Shown: positions 7,935-17,485, counted from the first letter of the stretch. The stretch is 64,000 nucleotides of DNA from Chryseobacterium sp. C-71 (GCF_020911865.1 NZ_CP087131.1:434001-498000); one strand, 5' to 3'. The notes: a model not told the origin generated them from the sequence alone. Translations and numbers: made by a program.

Positions 7935-10337
7935 ATGAAGATCAAACTAACCATCTGTTTACTGGCGTTTCTCAACTTTTATGAAGCTCAGGAAAACATT
8001 TCTTATCAGAAACCTTCTGCAGAAATCCTAAAGCTTGCAGATTACGACAGACCGCCAAGTGTTTTGACCAATTCAAAAAAAGATTGGGTGGTTTTTGTAT
8101 ACCGACCTACTTATAAAACTTTGGATGATCTCAATCAGCAGGAAATGAAACTGGGTGGTTTGAGAATCAATCCTGTGACGAATATTTCAAGCTCAACATC
8201 TTATTCTTACAATCTAAAAGTAAGAAAGATGAATGATAAAACTGAAGTTCAGGTAAAAGGTTTGCTGACAAATCCTAAAATTACCAATACTTCTTTTTCA
8301 CCCGACGAGAAAAAATTAGCTTTTACCAATACGACCGATAAAGGAGTTGAACTTTGGGTTGTTGACTTAGAAACGGCAACGGCAAAGAAAATCACAAAAG
8401 ATAATCTGAATGCCAACTTAGGAAATCCTTACAGTTGGATAAAAGATTCTCAAAGTTTTTTGGTTAAGGTTCTTCCTGAGAACAGACCTAAATTAACAGA
8501 TTCTTCAAAGGATTTACCTACCGGACCAATCGTTTCCACAGCTGACGGAAAAGTTTCTCAAAACAGAACCTATCAGGATTTGCTTAAAAATCCTCAGGAT
8601 GAGAAGAATTTTGAAATTCTTACCGCTTCAGAATTGTTTAATGTAGATTTAAATGGAAATTTAAAAAAGATAAAAGATCAAGATTTATATGGAGGAATCA
8701 GTTATTCTCCGGACGGAAATTATCTGATGCTAACGACCATCAAAAAACCGTTTTCATACATCGTTCCGTTGAACAGATTCCCAATGACGACAACGGTTTA
8801 TGATAACAAAGGAAACGTTGTAAAAGTTGTTAATGAAGTTCCGTTGAATGAAATTATGCCAAAAGGCTTTTCTTCTGTAAGAACAGGAAAAAGAGATATG
8901 AGCTGGAGAGCCGATCAGCCTGCAACATTAGTTTTTGCCGAAGCTTTAGATGGTGGTGATCAGTCGAAAACCGTTGATTTCAGGGATGAAGTTTTCACAT
9001 GGGAAGCTCCTTTTACTGCTGCTCCAAAGTCTTTTTTTAAAACTAAACAAAGATACGAAGGAACGAGCTGGACGAATAATCATTATGCAATCGTTTCTGA
9101 AGGTTGGTACGATACAAGAAACACAAAATCTTATTTAGTTGATTTAAATGACGGAAAATCTCAGGTGATTGAAGATAGAAATTACCAGGATGTTTACAGC
9201 GATCCGGGAAGTTTTCACACCACTAAAAATGATTTCGGAAGATATGTTTTAGATATGAAAGGAGACAAAGCATATTTAATTGGAGCAGGATTCACCAAAG
9301 ACGGACAGCATCCTTTCATCGATGAGATGGATATGAAATCATTGAAAAAGAAAAGACTCTACACTTCGAATCTTAAAGGTGCAAAAGAAGAAATCATCGA
9401 TATCATCAATCCTGCGAAAGGAGAGGTGTTGACGATTCAGCAGTCAGCAAGTCAGTATCCGAATTATTTTAAGAAAAATATTAAATCTAATAAAGCGGAA
9501 GCAGTTACAAACTTTGCCAATCCTTTTGAAAGCATTAAAGATGTTTATAAAGAAGTCATTACGTACAAAAGAAATGACGGCGTTACTTTGACGGGAACAC
9601 TTTATTTACCTGCAAACTACGACAGGAAAGCGAAAAAAGAAAAACTGCCTTTGTTGATTTGGGCTTATCCTACCGAATATAAAGATAAAAATACAGCTGG
9701 TCAGAACACGCAAAATCCTAATGACTTTACCTTCCCTTATTACGGTTCATTTGTTTACTGGACGGCTAAAGGTTATGCAGTCTTGGATGACGCTGCGTTT
9801 CCAATTATTGGCGAAGGAAAAACAGAACCGAATGACACTTTTATACCTCAATTGGTGGCTAATGGAAAAGCTGCCATCGATGCAGTAGATCAGTTAGGTT
9901 ACATTGACAGAAATAAAGTTGCAGTTGGCGGACATTCTTATGGAGCATTTATGACGGCTAATCTTCTGACTCATTCTAAAGATTACGCTTGCGGAATTGC
10001 AAGAAGTGGTGCATACAACAGAACCTTGACACCGTTTGGTTTCCAAAGTGAGCAGAGAAATTACTGGGATGTTCCGGAAATTTATAACACCATGTCACCG
10101 TTTATGAATGCTGACAAAATGAAGACGCCAATGTTGTTGATTCATGGTGATGCCGACAACAATCCCGGAACGTTTACTTTGCAGACCGAAAGATATTTCC
10201 AGGCTTTGAAAAACCTTGGAGCACCTGTGAAAATGGTTCTTCTTCCAAAAGAAGCTCACGGATATGTTGCTAAAGAAAATATCTTGCATTTGCTTTGGGA
10301 ACAGGATCAGTTTTTGGAAAAATGTTTAAAGAAATAA
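7935..10337 (+). CDS. Secreted S9 family peptidase (prolyl oligopeptidase type)
   Basis: Serine peptidase of the S9 clan, probably periplasmic or extracellular, cleaving short peptides. I chose the start at 7935 because it begins a clear signal peptide (MKIKLTICLLAFLNFYEAQ); a longer frame from 7785 would run through a palindromic repeat. The 800-residue protein has a beta-propeller-like N-terminal two thirds (repeated blade motifs such as FSPDEKKLAFTN and YSPDGNYLMLT) and a C-terminal alpha/beta hydrolase domain with the catalytic triad S668 (GGHSYGAF), D741 (HGDAD) and H775 (EAHGY). There is no type IX sorting domain. It is monocistronic, with a strong terminator. The exact subfamily (DPP IV, acylaminoacyl peptidase or glutamyl endopeptidase-like) is not resolved. 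Confidence 0.93.
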   Translation: MKIKLTICLLAFLNFYEAQENISYQKPSAEILKLADYDRPPSVLTNSKKDWVVFVYRPTYKTLDDLNQQEMKLGGLRINPVTNISSSTSYSYNLKVRKMNDKTEVQVKGLLTNPKITNTSFSPDEKKLAFTNTTDKGVELWVVDLETATAKKITKDNLNANLGNPYSWIKDSQSFLVKVLPENRPKLTDSSKDLPTGPIVSTADGKVSQNRTYQDLLKNPQDEKNFEILTASELFNVDLNGNLKKIKDQDLYGGISYSPDGNYLMLTTIKKPFSYIVPLNRFPMTTTVYDNKGNVVKVVNEVPLNEIMPKGFSSVRTGKRDMSWRADQPATLVFAEALDGGDQSKTVDFRDEVFTWEAPFTAAPKSFFKTKQRYEGTSWTNNHYAIVSEGWYDTRNTKSYLVDLNDGKSQVIEDRNYQDVYSDPGSFHTTKNDFGRYVLDMKGDKAYLIGAGFTKDGQHPFIDEMDMKSLKKKRLYTSNLKGAKEEIIDIINPAKGEVLTIQQSASQYPNYFKKNIKSNKAEAVTNFANPFESIKDVYKEVITYKRNDGVTLTGTLYLPANYDRKAKKEKLPLLIWAYPTEYKDKNTAGQNTQNPNDFTFPYYGSFVYWTAKGYAVLDDAAFPIIGEGKTEPNDTFIPQLVANGKAAIDAVDQLGYIDRNKVAVGGHSYGAFMTANLLTHSKDYACGIARSGAYNRTLTPFGFQSEQRNYWDVPEIYNTMSPFMNADKMKTPMLLIHGDADNNPGTFTLQTERYFQALKNLGAPVKMVLLPKEAHGYVAKENILHLLWEQDQFLEKCLKK

Positions 10338-10344
10338 ATAATAG

Positions 10345-10372
10345 AACTCGTTCAAGCAGAACGAGTTTTTTT
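10345..10372 (+). terminator. Rho-independent terminator after the S9 peptidase
   Basis: A perfect 9-bp stem, AACTCGTTC/GAACGAGTT, has a 5-base loop and is followed by a T run, 8 bases after the stop. Confidence 0.9.
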
Positions 10373-10486
10373 ATGAATACACTAAAGAATAATTCACATT
10401 GGGTTCACTTTAATTTTTGTAATTTTCTGCGGTAAAATTTAGTTTAAATATTAGATCCCGAAAGGATTTCTGTTACAAAAAAAGTT

Positions 10487-11059
10487 ATGTTAAAAACAAA
10501 CCAGCCATTTTTAGATTATTTAGAAAAAATATATAATAATCAGGATAACAAAGGAAATATCATTATAGAATCTTTTGAAAAAGGAGACAAAATACTGACT
10601 CAAAATGAGATTTCAAACAACATCATGCTCATCAGAACCGGAATTACAAAATGTTTTTTCACAGAAAAAAATGATCAGGAATACATCGTTGAATTCTTAG
10701 GAAAAGGAGAAATTATTGGTGAAATAGAAGTGATGAAAAATGTTCCGTGTATTTGCAGTATTGAGGCTATAACGGAAGTTACTGTATTTTCAATGACGAT
10801 TCCGTACTTTCAGTCATTGATCAAAAGCAACATCAATTTAAACAATTTATTGCTTGATGTTTTTGCGGAACGTATTGTAAATACCTCCAACCGATCATCT
10901 TATCAGCAGCTTCACGCAACAGAACATACTTTATCTCAACTTTTGGAACTAAAAGCGAAAGAAATGAAAGTTTCAAAAGAAGATATGGCAGCTTATCTGG
11001 GAACTACCGTCAGAAGTCTGAACAAAGCTTTGAAAGATGTTAAAGACAGGACTATGTAA
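10487..11059 (+). CDS. Crp/Fnr family transcriptional regulator
   Basis: 190-residue regulator with a cyclic-nucleotide-binding-like beta-roll (about residues 22-110) and a C-terminal winged helix-turn-helix (MKVSKEDMAAYLGTTVRSLNKALK). It has four cysteines or fewer and no Fnr-style cluster. The two Crp-type proteins in the window are only distantly similar, so this is not a recent duplicate of the one at 5516. It faces the GNAT gene convergently and has no obvious target beside it. The ligand is unknown. Confidence 0.88.
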   Translation: MLKTNQPFLDYLEKIYNNQDNKGNIIIESFEKGDKILTQNEISNNIMLIRTGITKCFFTEKNDQEYIVEFLGKGEIIGEIEVMKNVPCICSIEAITEVTVFSMTIPYFQSLIKSNINLNNLLLDVFAERIVNTSNRSSYQQLHATEHTLSQLLELKAKEMKVSKEDMAAYLGTTVRSLNKALKDVKDRTM

Positions 11060-11096
11060 TTCATAAAAAACGATTTTTTGCATGATTTTATTTAAT

Positions 11097-11603
11097 TTAA
11101 TAATTTTTAATTGAATAAATGACACCTTCCTGACCATCAAAATTAAAGTCTCGTTGATATTGAAGTCCAATTTTTTCTAAAACTTTTATGGAAGCTGTAT
11201 TTTCTTTCATGGCTCTTCCTATAATTGTTTTTAAATTTAATTTAGCAAAACCATAATCGACACAGGCTTTCGCACTTTCAGTCGCATAGCCTTTATTCCA
11301 TAAATGTTCAAAAAAGCGAAAGCCAATATCGGTTTCATCAAGTTTTTCATCATATTTTAGTCCGCACCAGCCAATAAAATCTTGCGTTGATTTGTTGATG
11401 ACTGCCCATCTTCCAAATCCATTTTTCTGATAATCTGAATAGTTTTGTAAGAATGTTTCAGCTTCGTCAATATCTTTAAATGCTGAATTTCCGGTGTACT
11501 TAATGACGTTTGGATTTAAATTTAATTCATAGAAATTTTGAGCATCGGTGATTTCAAATTCTCTTAGTAAAAGGCGATCGGTTTCGAGTATCGTTTTCAT
11601 CAT
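11097..11603 (-). CDS. GNAT family N-acetyltransferase, RimJ/RimL type
   Basis: 168-residue acetyltransferase. Seen: the RimJ/RimL-like opening ETDRLLLREF, the acetyl-CoA-binding segment near LWNKGYATESAKACVDYGFA, and the C-terminal NTASIKVLEKIGL motif. The substrate could be a protein N-terminus or a small molecule such as an antibiotic, and the sequence does not decide. Start at the first of two adjacent Met codons. The MATE pump lies upstream on the same strand but is closed off by a terminator, so this gene probably has its own promoter. Confidence 0.88.
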   Translation of the reverse strand: MMKTILETDRLLLREFEITDAQNFYELNLNPNVIKYTGNSAFKDIDEAETFLQNYSDYQKNGFGRWAVINKSTQDFIGWCGLKYDEKLDETDIGFRFFEHLWNKGYATESAKACVDYGFAKLNLKTIIGRAMKENTASIKVLEKIGLQYQRDFNFDGQEGVIYSIKNY

Positions 11604-11631
11604 GAGTTAATTAAAACTTAAAGATAACAAA

Positions 11632-11657
11632 TAAAAAAAGCGATCCAAAGACCGCTT
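11632..11657 (-). terminator. Rho-independent terminator after the MATE gene (minus strand)
   Basis: Read on the minus strand, AAGCGGTC pairs with GATCGCTT (one G-U pair) and is followed by seven T. It lies just past the MATE stop at 11662. Confidence 0.85.
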
Positions 11658-11661
11658 AATA

Positions 11662-13026
11662 TTATAATTTACTTGCTTTAATTCTTCTTGCTGACATATC
11701 CAGAAAACGTTTGACCAGCATAAATGCTGAAATCGTTAATCCCAATCCAAGGGCTATCCACATTCCGAAAGCGCCCATTCTTAAGGTTACACAAAGGAAA
11801 TATCCTAAAGGAATGGTAATTAGCCAATACGCAATGAACGTAATGATTGACGGTATTTTCACATCTTGCAAACCTCTCAACATCCCCAAAGCCGTCACCT
11901 GAACTCCATCAGAAAGCTGGAATAATGCAGCAATAATCATGAGTTTCGATGCCAACATAATCACTTCAACTTCTTCAGGTTTTGTGAAAAATGTAGGCAA
12001 AATATTTCGACCTAAAATGAAGACAATCCCACAAAGACACATAAAAAGAAAGGCAATTTTTAAATTGTTAATTCCTATTTTTCTTAATTCCACGAAATTC
12101 TGTTCACCTAGTTTTCTACCAATCATTACTGTTGAAGCCACACTAAAACCGATGCATAAATTAAAGGTAAATGACGCCATACTCAATGCTATCTGATGAG
12201 ATGCAATGTCGTGAGCCGAAATTAATCCACAGATAAAAGCAGCTGCAGCGAAAGCCGTTACTTCAAAGAACATTTGTAAAGCAGTCGGGAAGCCTAGTCT
12301 CACCATTTTTTCAAACATTTGCTTAGAGAAAACCTGTATTTTCAAAGAGAACTGTTTGACATACAATCTGGTTTTTGGTTCTTTCATTAAAACAAAATAA
12401 AGAAAAACCACCATGAATATTCTGGCAATTAAACTCGCTAGAGCTGAACCTTTTACACCCATTTCAGGGAAAATCCAAAGTCCTTTGATGAAAACGTAAT
12501 TCAGAACGATATTAATCACATTCGCAATAATAGTCGCTTTCGTAACTCCGATTGTATATGATAAACCTTCAGAAACTTCTCTCAAAGTCTGAAATGCCAT
12601 AAACGGAACAATACTGATCGCCATGATCCATAAAAAATCTGCTGTATCAGGAATAATTTTCGCTGGCTGACCCGAATGATAGAGTAGCGGTAACCCTAAA
12701 AACAAGACCAACATCAAAATAATTCCTACCGTCATATTGATGACAAAACCATGACTGAATACCGAATTGATGGTTTTGTGGTCATTCTGAGAATGCGCCT
12801 CAGAAACCAACGGCGGAATTGCAAACGAAAATCCCAATGCCAAAACGAACATTGAGAAAAATACTGCATTACCCAAAGAAACAGACGCCAAAGCATCCGC
12901 ACCTAATAATTTACCTACAATAATATTATCGAATAGGTTTACAGAAACCTGCCCAACCTGAGTAAGCATTACCGGAAGTGCCAGTGTAAGGGCTTCTTTC
13001 GTGTAATTTTTATTTAAAAAGCTCAT
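11662..13026 (-). CDS. MATE family efflux transporter
   Basis: Inner-membrane multidrug/toxin exporter of the NorM-like branch, driven by sodium or protons. The 454 residues give twelve hydrophobic segments arranged as two homologous halves; seen are the family openings LALPVMLTQVGQVSVNLFDNIIVGKLLGADALASVSLG and the corresponding second-half segment LGFPTALQMFFEVTAFAAAAFICG, both typical of MATE bundles. It has a terminator at each end, so it is transcribed alone. Substrates cannot be predicted. The assignment is secure at family level. Confidence 0.94.
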   Translation of the reverse strand: MSFLNKNYTKEALTLALPVMLTQVGQVSVNLFDNIIVGKLLGADALASVSLGNAVFFSMFVLALGFSFAIPPLVSEAHSQNDHKTINSVFSHGFVINMTVGIILMLVLFLGLPLLYHSGQPAKIIPDTADFLWIMAISIVPFMAFQTLREVSEGLSYTIGVTKATIIANVINIVLNYVFIKGLWIFPEMGVKGSALASLIARIFMVVFLYFVLMKEPKTRLYVKQFSLKIQVFSKQMFEKMVRLGFPTALQMFFEVTAFAAAAFICGLISAHDIASHQIALSMASFTFNLCIGFSVASTVMIGRKLGEQNFVELRKIGINNLKIAFLFMCLCGIVFILGRNILPTFFTKPEEVEVIMLASKLMIIAALFQLSDGVQVTALGMLRGLQDVKIPSIITFIAYWLITIPLGYFLCVTLRMGAFGMWIALGLGLTISAFMLVKRFLDMSARRIKASKL

Positions 13027-13035
13027 AATAGTTCA

Positions 13036-13070
13036 AAAAAAATTTGCAGTATAGTTACTGCAAATTTTTA
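13036..13070 (-). terminator. Rho-independent terminator after the response regulator (minus strand)
   Basis: A perfect 12-bp stem built on AAATTTGCAGTA and its complement is followed on the minus strand by a T run. It separates the response regulator from the MATE gene. Confidence 0.9.
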
Positions 13071-13095
13071 TAATTTATTTTAATTAATAATTAAA

Positions 13096-14280
13096 TTATT
13101 TTCTCACAAAACTTGCAACATCCTCTTCGGAAACCGTAGCTCCTCCAAGAATAATTAATCTTTCAACAACATTTCTCAATTCTCTGATGTTTCCTGTCCA
13201 TGATAACGCTTTTAAAGCATCAATCGCAGTGTCATCAAATTTTTTCAAAGCTGTACCGTGCTCATCAGAAATCAGGGTAGAAAAGTGGTCTACCAACAAT
13301 TTGATATCTTCTTTTCTCTCATCCAAAGGCGGAACGTAGATTTCAATAACCGAAAGTCTGTGATACAAATCTTCTCTGAATCTTCCGGCCTCGATTTCTT
13401 TCGCCATATTTTTATTGGTTGCTGCAAGTACCCTTACATCAACTTTGATCTCTTTATCGCTTCCTACAGGAGAAACTTTGCTTTCCTGCAATGCTCTTAA
13501 AACCTTTGCCTGAGCGATTAAACTCATATCTCCGATTTCGTCTAAGAAAATAGTACCACCGGTAGCCTGTTCAAATTTCCCTTGTTTGTCTTTGATAGCA
13601 CCTGTAAACGAACCTTTTACGTGACCAAAAAGTTCAGATTCAATCAGTTCAGAAGGAATCGCAGCACAATTTACTTCTACCATTGGGCCTCTTGCTCTTT
13701 CACTTAAATTGTGAATAGCGTGGGCAACCAGTTCTTTACCAGCACCGTTTGGTCCTGTAATTAAAACTCTAGCATCAGAAACTGCCACTTTTTCAATCAT
13801 CTCCTGAATTTTTTTCAACGGAGCAGACTCACCAATCATTTGGTATTTCTTGTTGACTTTTCTCTTCAGGGTTTTATTTTCGGTCTGAAGATTTTTATTT
13901 TCTTTCTTTAAAGTTTCCTTTACTAAAGCGTTTTTCACACTTGTAATCAATCGGTTGATGTCGATTGGTTTTGAGATAAAATCGTAAGCTCCATCCTTTA
14001 AGCAAGCTACCGCAGAATCGATATCGGCATGGCCGGAAATCATGATAAATGTTGATTCAGGCTTTAAAACCAAACTTTGTTTTAAAAATTCAGTCCCTGA
14101 CATTTTGGGCATTTTGATGTCTGAAATGACTAAGGCAAAGTCTTCTTTCTCAACATGTTTATAGCCTTCAAGGCCATCTTCGGCAATTACAAATTCATAA
14201 TCGGGAAGTTCATCCGAAAGAATACTGTGAAGTACTCCGGAGATTGCTTTTTCGTCTTCTACAATAAGGATTTTTTGCAT
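13096..14280 (-). CDS. NtrC-type sigma-54-dependent response regulator lacking a DNA-binding domain
   Basis: 394-residue cytoplasmic regulator. Domains in order: receiver (1-115) with phosphoacceptor D54 (VISDIKMPK) and K104; a charged coiled-coil linker (118-148); an AAA+ sigma-54 activator domain with Walker A GPNGAGKE (176-183), the sigma-54-contacting loop GSFTGA (223-228, one change from GAFTGA) and Walker B GTIFLDEIGD (242-251). The protein ends about 20 residues after the arginine-finger/NIRELRN region and has no Fis-type helix-turn-helix. I start it at 14280 (MQKILIVEDE); a longer frame adds 13 residues before the receiver. No histidine kinase is adjacent. A -7 box ends five bases before the start codon, which suggests a leaderless mRNA. 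Confidence 0.93.
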   Translation of the reverse strand: MQKILIVEDEKAISGVLHSILSDELPDYEFVIAEDGLEGYKHVEKEDFALVISDIKMPKMSGTEFLKQSLVLKPESTFIMISGHADIDSAVACLKDGAYDFISKPIDINRLITSVKNALVKETLKKENKNLQTENKTLKRKVNKKYQMIGESAPLKKIQEMIEKVAVSDARVLITGPNGAGKELVAHAIHNLSERARGPMVEVNCAAIPSELIESELFGHVKGSFTGAIKDKQGKFEQATGGTIFLDEIGDMSLIAQAKVLRALQESKVSPVGSDKEIKVDVRVLAATNKNMAKEIEAGRFREDLYHRLSVIEIYVPPLDERKEDIKLLVDHFSTLISDEHGTALKKFDDTAIDALKALSWTGNIRELRNVVERLIILGGATVSEEDVASFVRK

Positions 14281-14285
14281 AGTCG

Positions 14286-14293
14286 CAAATTTA
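14286..14293 (-). promoter_or_regulatory. -7 box of the response regulator promoter (leaderless)
   Basis: On the minus strand, TAAATTTG is followed by five bases and then ATG. The expected transcription start therefore coincides with the start codon. Confidence 0.6.
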
Positions 14294-14336
14294 GGTATTT
14301 TTTGGTTGAGTATTAGCAAAAATCGTTCCCAAAAGG

Positions 14337-14996
14337 TTATATTGAGTAATCTCTACTTCCGAAAATTGCAGAACCTACACGTATAGAATTGGCTCCGCAT
14401 TCAATTGCAATAGGGAAGTCGTCACTCATTCCCATAGAAAGGGTCTGTAATGGTTTGATCTTGCTTAAATTATCAAAAAGACTCTTCAATTTTTCAAATT
14501 CTTTTCGCACCTGATTTTCTTCTTCCGTAAAAGTTGCCATTCCCATCAATCCTGTGATTTCAACATTTGGAAATTCACCATCAATGAATTTTTTAAATAA
14601 ATTTTCTGCTTCTTCCATTTCCAATCCGAACTTAGTGTCTTCTTCAGCAATCTTCACCTGAAGTAAAACTTTTATTTTTCGGTTATGCTTTCCGGCTTCT
14701 TTATTGATTTCATTTAAAAGCTTTTCAGAATCAACACTTTGAATGGTGTCAATGAATTCTGCAATGTATTTTACTTTGTTTGTCTGAAGATGTCCAATCA
14801 AATGCCATTGAATATCTTGTGGAAGTAGAGCATATTTCTCAACCAATTCCTGCACTTTATTTTCGCCAAAAACTTTTTGACCTAAATCATAAACTTCCTG
14901 AATTGCTGAAATGGGATGTGTTTTTGAAACCGCTACCAGTTCAACATGTGAAGAAAGTTGATCTTTTATATTCTTATAATTTTTTTTAATACTCAT
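14337..14996 (-). CDS. YggS family pyridoxal phosphate homeostasis protein
   Basis: 219-residue PLP-binding protein of the YggS/PLPHP family, with the alanine-racemase-type TIM barrel and no known catalysis; it buffers pyridoxal phosphate in the cytoplasm. Seen: the PLP lysine K25 in VAVSKTHP, the HLIGHLQTNK motif, GLMGMATF and the C-terminal phosphate-binding end SMGMSDDFPIAIECGANSIRVGSAIFG. Length is normal for the family. It lies 56 bases upstream of the response regulator on the same strand. A near-consensus -7 box (GAAATTTG) ends five bases before its start, again suggesting a very short leader. Confidence 0.95.
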   Translation of the reverse strand: MSIKKNYKNIKDQLSSHVELVAVSKTHPISAIQEVYDLGQKVFGENKVQELVEKYALLPQDIQWHLIGHLQTNKVKYIAEFIDTIQSVDSEKLLNEINKEAGKHNRKIKVLLQVKIAEEDTKFGLEMEEAENLFKKFIDGEFPNVEITGLMGMATFTEEENQVRKEFEKLKSLFDNLSKIKPLQTLSMGMSDDFPIAIECGANSIRVGSAIFGSRDYSI

Positions 14997-15222
14997 ACCT
15001 GCAAATTTCTGAAATTTAGAAAAGAAAAACTATAAAATTATGAATTTTATTGAGTAGTGAATCTGTTTTGAAAGGTTTTTACTGCAAGTAAAACTTTCAA
15101 TAGGAATTATTGTAAAACAAAATTTCACAAAATGTAAAAACCTCTTCACGATTCACATCAGGTCCTTTTGAATATCTTAGAGCCTGCTTAAATTTCATTA
15201 ATTGTGAAGTTGAAAATAAATA

Positions 15223-15256
15223 AAAAAAATGCAACCGAATTGAGTTGCATTTTTTT
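15223..15256 (-). terminator. Rho-independent terminator (minus strand)
   Basis: AAAAAAATGCAAC pairs with GTTGCATTTTTTT over 13 positions around an 8-base loop. Read on the minus strand it ends the transcript of the 103-residue membrane protein. Confidence 0.9.
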
Positions 15257-15274
15257 ATGATTTTTGAGTGAATT

Positions 15275-15586
15275 TTAATTTAAAATAGTACTAATTCCTT
15301 CAAGAACTTCATTTTCTAAATTTTTGATTTTCTGTTTTTTTGCCCAAACATATAGCCCGATGGGCAACATGAAAATCAAGAAAACACCAGAATCCAACTG
15401 TGTTGTGGTTTTAATTTTACCAGATTCCGGGAAAGCGTCTATTTTCACATTTCCGGTAAGTGTAAAACCGCTGGTTCTTACCTGCAAAGCTCCGAAGCTT
15501 GTCTGAATTTTGTACTGTGGGAATTTTTTTCTTAATCCTTCAACAAGGTCATTTTTTAAAAATGGCTTAACATTTACATTTTGCAT
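15275..15586 (-). CDS. Hypothetical single-helix membrane protein
   Basis: 103 residues, no family recognised. Residues 1-60 are soluble and look like a small mixed alpha/beta domain (KKFPQYKIQTSFGALQVRTSG), with one hydrophobic helix at about 66-84 (SGVFLIFMLPIGLYVWAK) followed by a charged tail. The arrangement suggests a cytoplasmic N-terminal domain and a membrane anchor. It sits between a lipoprotein gene upstream and a strong terminator downstream, and may be cotranscribed with the lipoprotein (63-base gap). Coding is supported by length and by the flanking terminator. Confidence 0.65.
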   Translation of the reverse strand: MQNVNVKPFLKNDLVEGLRKKFPQYKIQTSFGALQVRTSGFTLTGNVKIDAFPESGKIKTTTQLDSGVFLIFMLPIGLYVWAKKQKIKNLENEVLEGISTILN

Positions 15587-15649
15587 AAAGATTTGGTTAT
15601 CTTTTGAATGTTTAATTTCTGCTTTTTGCAGAGTGATTGATTGGTGATT

Positions 15650-16153
15650 TTATTTTAAGGCTTTTGAAATCATTGCGCAGTCTGCAGTTTCAAATTTTTG
15701 TCCGTCTTTATAGGTAACTTTCTTTTCATCTGCATACTTCATTTCGCCATTTTCATCTTTTTGATTTCCAATGCCTTCTTGAAGAGTTCCGTCTTTCTGA
15801 ATGAAGAAAATATCTCTTTTGCTGGTAGTTCCTTCTGATGCAAATTCGTAAGTCAGTTTCAAGGTATCTCCAGATTTGAATCCTGCTAAATCACCTTTTG
15901 AACTGTCCTTTTCACTGTTTTTGTATCTCATTTTTCCGGTTACAGTACCCAAATTATCATCGATAGTTACGAAAACACTGTCTTTACCGGTAACGCCCAA
16001 ATAACAGAATGATTTTGAGCCTAAAGTATCAACCACGGGTGAAATAGTGTCTGTCAGAGAATCTGAATCGGCAACTGTTTTGTTTGCTTCAGTTTTTTTA
16101 TTACAATTCATTAACAAAAATGATAATGAACCTAAGAAAATGTACTTTTTCAT
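15650..16153 (-). CDS. Hypothetical lipoprotein
   Basis: 167 residues, no domain recognised. Seen: a lipoprotein signal peptide with lipobox LMNC (C17), then a serine/threonine/aspartate-rich linker and a beta-rich domain containing FCYLGVTGKDSVFVTIDDN and a GKMRYKNSEKDSSKGDL repeat-like stretch, so it is probably a small beta-barrel or lipocalin-like periplasmic or outer-membrane lipoprotein. It lies upstream of the single-helix protein on the same strand. Function is unknown. Confidence 0.75.
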   Translation of the reverse strand: MKKYIFLGSLSFLLMNCNKKTEANKTVADSDSLTDTISPVVDTLGSKSFCYLGVTGKDSVFVTIDDNLGTVTGKMRYKNSEKDSSKGDLAGFKSGDTLKLTYEFASEGTTSKRDIFFIQKDGTLQEGIGNQKDENGEMKYADEKKVTYKDGQKFETADCAMISKALK

Positions 16154-16329
16154 AACTTTAAATGGTGTTAAATTGATTATGTTGAGCTAAAATAAAGATT
16201 GTAATTTTAATCAACAGAGAAATTGAGAAGAATTAATACAGCTATTCTGTAAGTCGCTTGTTTTCAAAGATAAAAGAATATTGTTTAATTTTTTTAAATT
16301 TCGTTTATTACAAGTTGTAAAAATTTTAA

Positions 16330-17334
16330 TTAATTTTCATTGTTTCCAGATTTTCTTGATGTAAAAAACATGTAGGCTAAACCCAATGTGACTCCGGCTA
16401 CCATTGCAACCTTTGTCTTCTTACTAGGAACTGGTAAGGAAGTTTCTCCGTAAATTTGGTGGGGTTTTGATGATGGTTGCAAAACATTTCCTGAAGTGGG
16501 TTCGCCATTTTTCATCTTCATCATCAGTCTCATTCCTGCAGAAGCTGTGTTGATGATGGCTTTTGGAAACATTCCATATACATTGACCAAAAGTCTTGAT
16601 GTAAAATCAGGGAATAAATCTTTTTTAGGCTCTTTGGCCAATTGAATAATTTTTGCAGCAGTATCACGAGGGTCTGAAGCAAATGGCGGAACTTTAAAAT
16701 CTAACCCTGAATATTTTGCCGAATGTGCATTACCTGTAGAACGCTGAATCTGAGGATATAAATTGGCAATATGGATATCTGCAAAATCTGAAATTTCACC
16801 CTGAAGACATTCCATCATTCCACGGATTCCAAATTTTGTGGAAGAGTACACTGCGCTGTATGGAGCAGGCATGAATCCGCCAATTGATACATTGTTTATG
16901 AGGATTCCTTCATTTTGTTCTTTAAAAATAGGAAGAACGCTGTATGCGCCGTGCATATACCCGAACAGATTGGTTTTAATGACCTGTTCGTGCAGTGACA
17001 TCGGGATTTCTTCAAATTTTCCGCTTGCCATCACTCCGGCATTATTTACCCAGATATCAATTCGTCCGAATTCTAAAATTGCTTTTTTAACAAGATGATC
17101 AACTTCTTCGGCTACTGATACATCGGTAGGAACTGCAATTGCTTTTACTTCCAACTCTTGACACAGGTGTAAAGTTTCATCCAAAGCTTCCTGTCCGCGG
17201 GCTGCGATGACGATATTGCAACCCTCTAAAGCAAAAGCTTCTACGGCAGCTCTACCAACTCCGCTGCTTCCTCCGGTTACAACAACCGTTTTACCTTGAA
17301 GACTTCTTTTTTCTAAAATATTTTCTGATTTCAT
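16330..17334 (-). CDS. SDR family oxidoreductase with C-terminal membrane helix
   Basis: 334-residue NAD(P)-dependent short-chain dehydrogenase. Seen: the nucleotide motif TGGSSGVG (T20-G27), NNAG (97-100), and the catalytic residues S150, Y163 and K167 (YSSTK). The region after about residue 195 is longer than a classical SDR and ends in a hydrophobic helix (VAMVAGVTLGLAYMFF) before a basic tail, so the enzyme is probably membrane-anchored. The substrate is unknown. It stands apart from the two SDR-AraC modules and lacks their promoter layout. Confidence 0.9.
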   Translation of the reverse strand: MKSENILEKRSLQGKTVVVTGGSSGVGRAAVEAFALEGCNIVIAARGQEALDETLHLCQELEVKAIAVPTDVSVAEEVDHLVKKAILEFGRIDIWVNNAGVMASGKFEEIPMSLHEQVIKTNLFGYMHGAYSVLPIFKEQNEGILINNVSIGGFMPAPYSAVYSSTKFGIRGMMECLQGEISDFADIHIANLYPQIQRSTGNAHSAKYSGLDFKVPPFASDPRDTAAKIIQLAKEPKKDLFPDFTSRLLVNVYGMFPKAIINTASAGMRLMMKMKNGEPTSGNVLQPSSKPHQIYGETSLPVPSKKTKVAMVAGVTLGLAYMFFTSRKSGNNEN

Positions 17335-17485
17335 ACCTTATTATTTTGATGATTGTGATTGATGTTTATAACCTATCTATTTTTACACCAAAAGGGTATG
17401 AATTGAGATTTATTTTGAAGAAAATTGATGTAAGAGAATTACTTGGTATAGAAATTCTTCTTCCAATCAAAGAAATGAAATTTTA

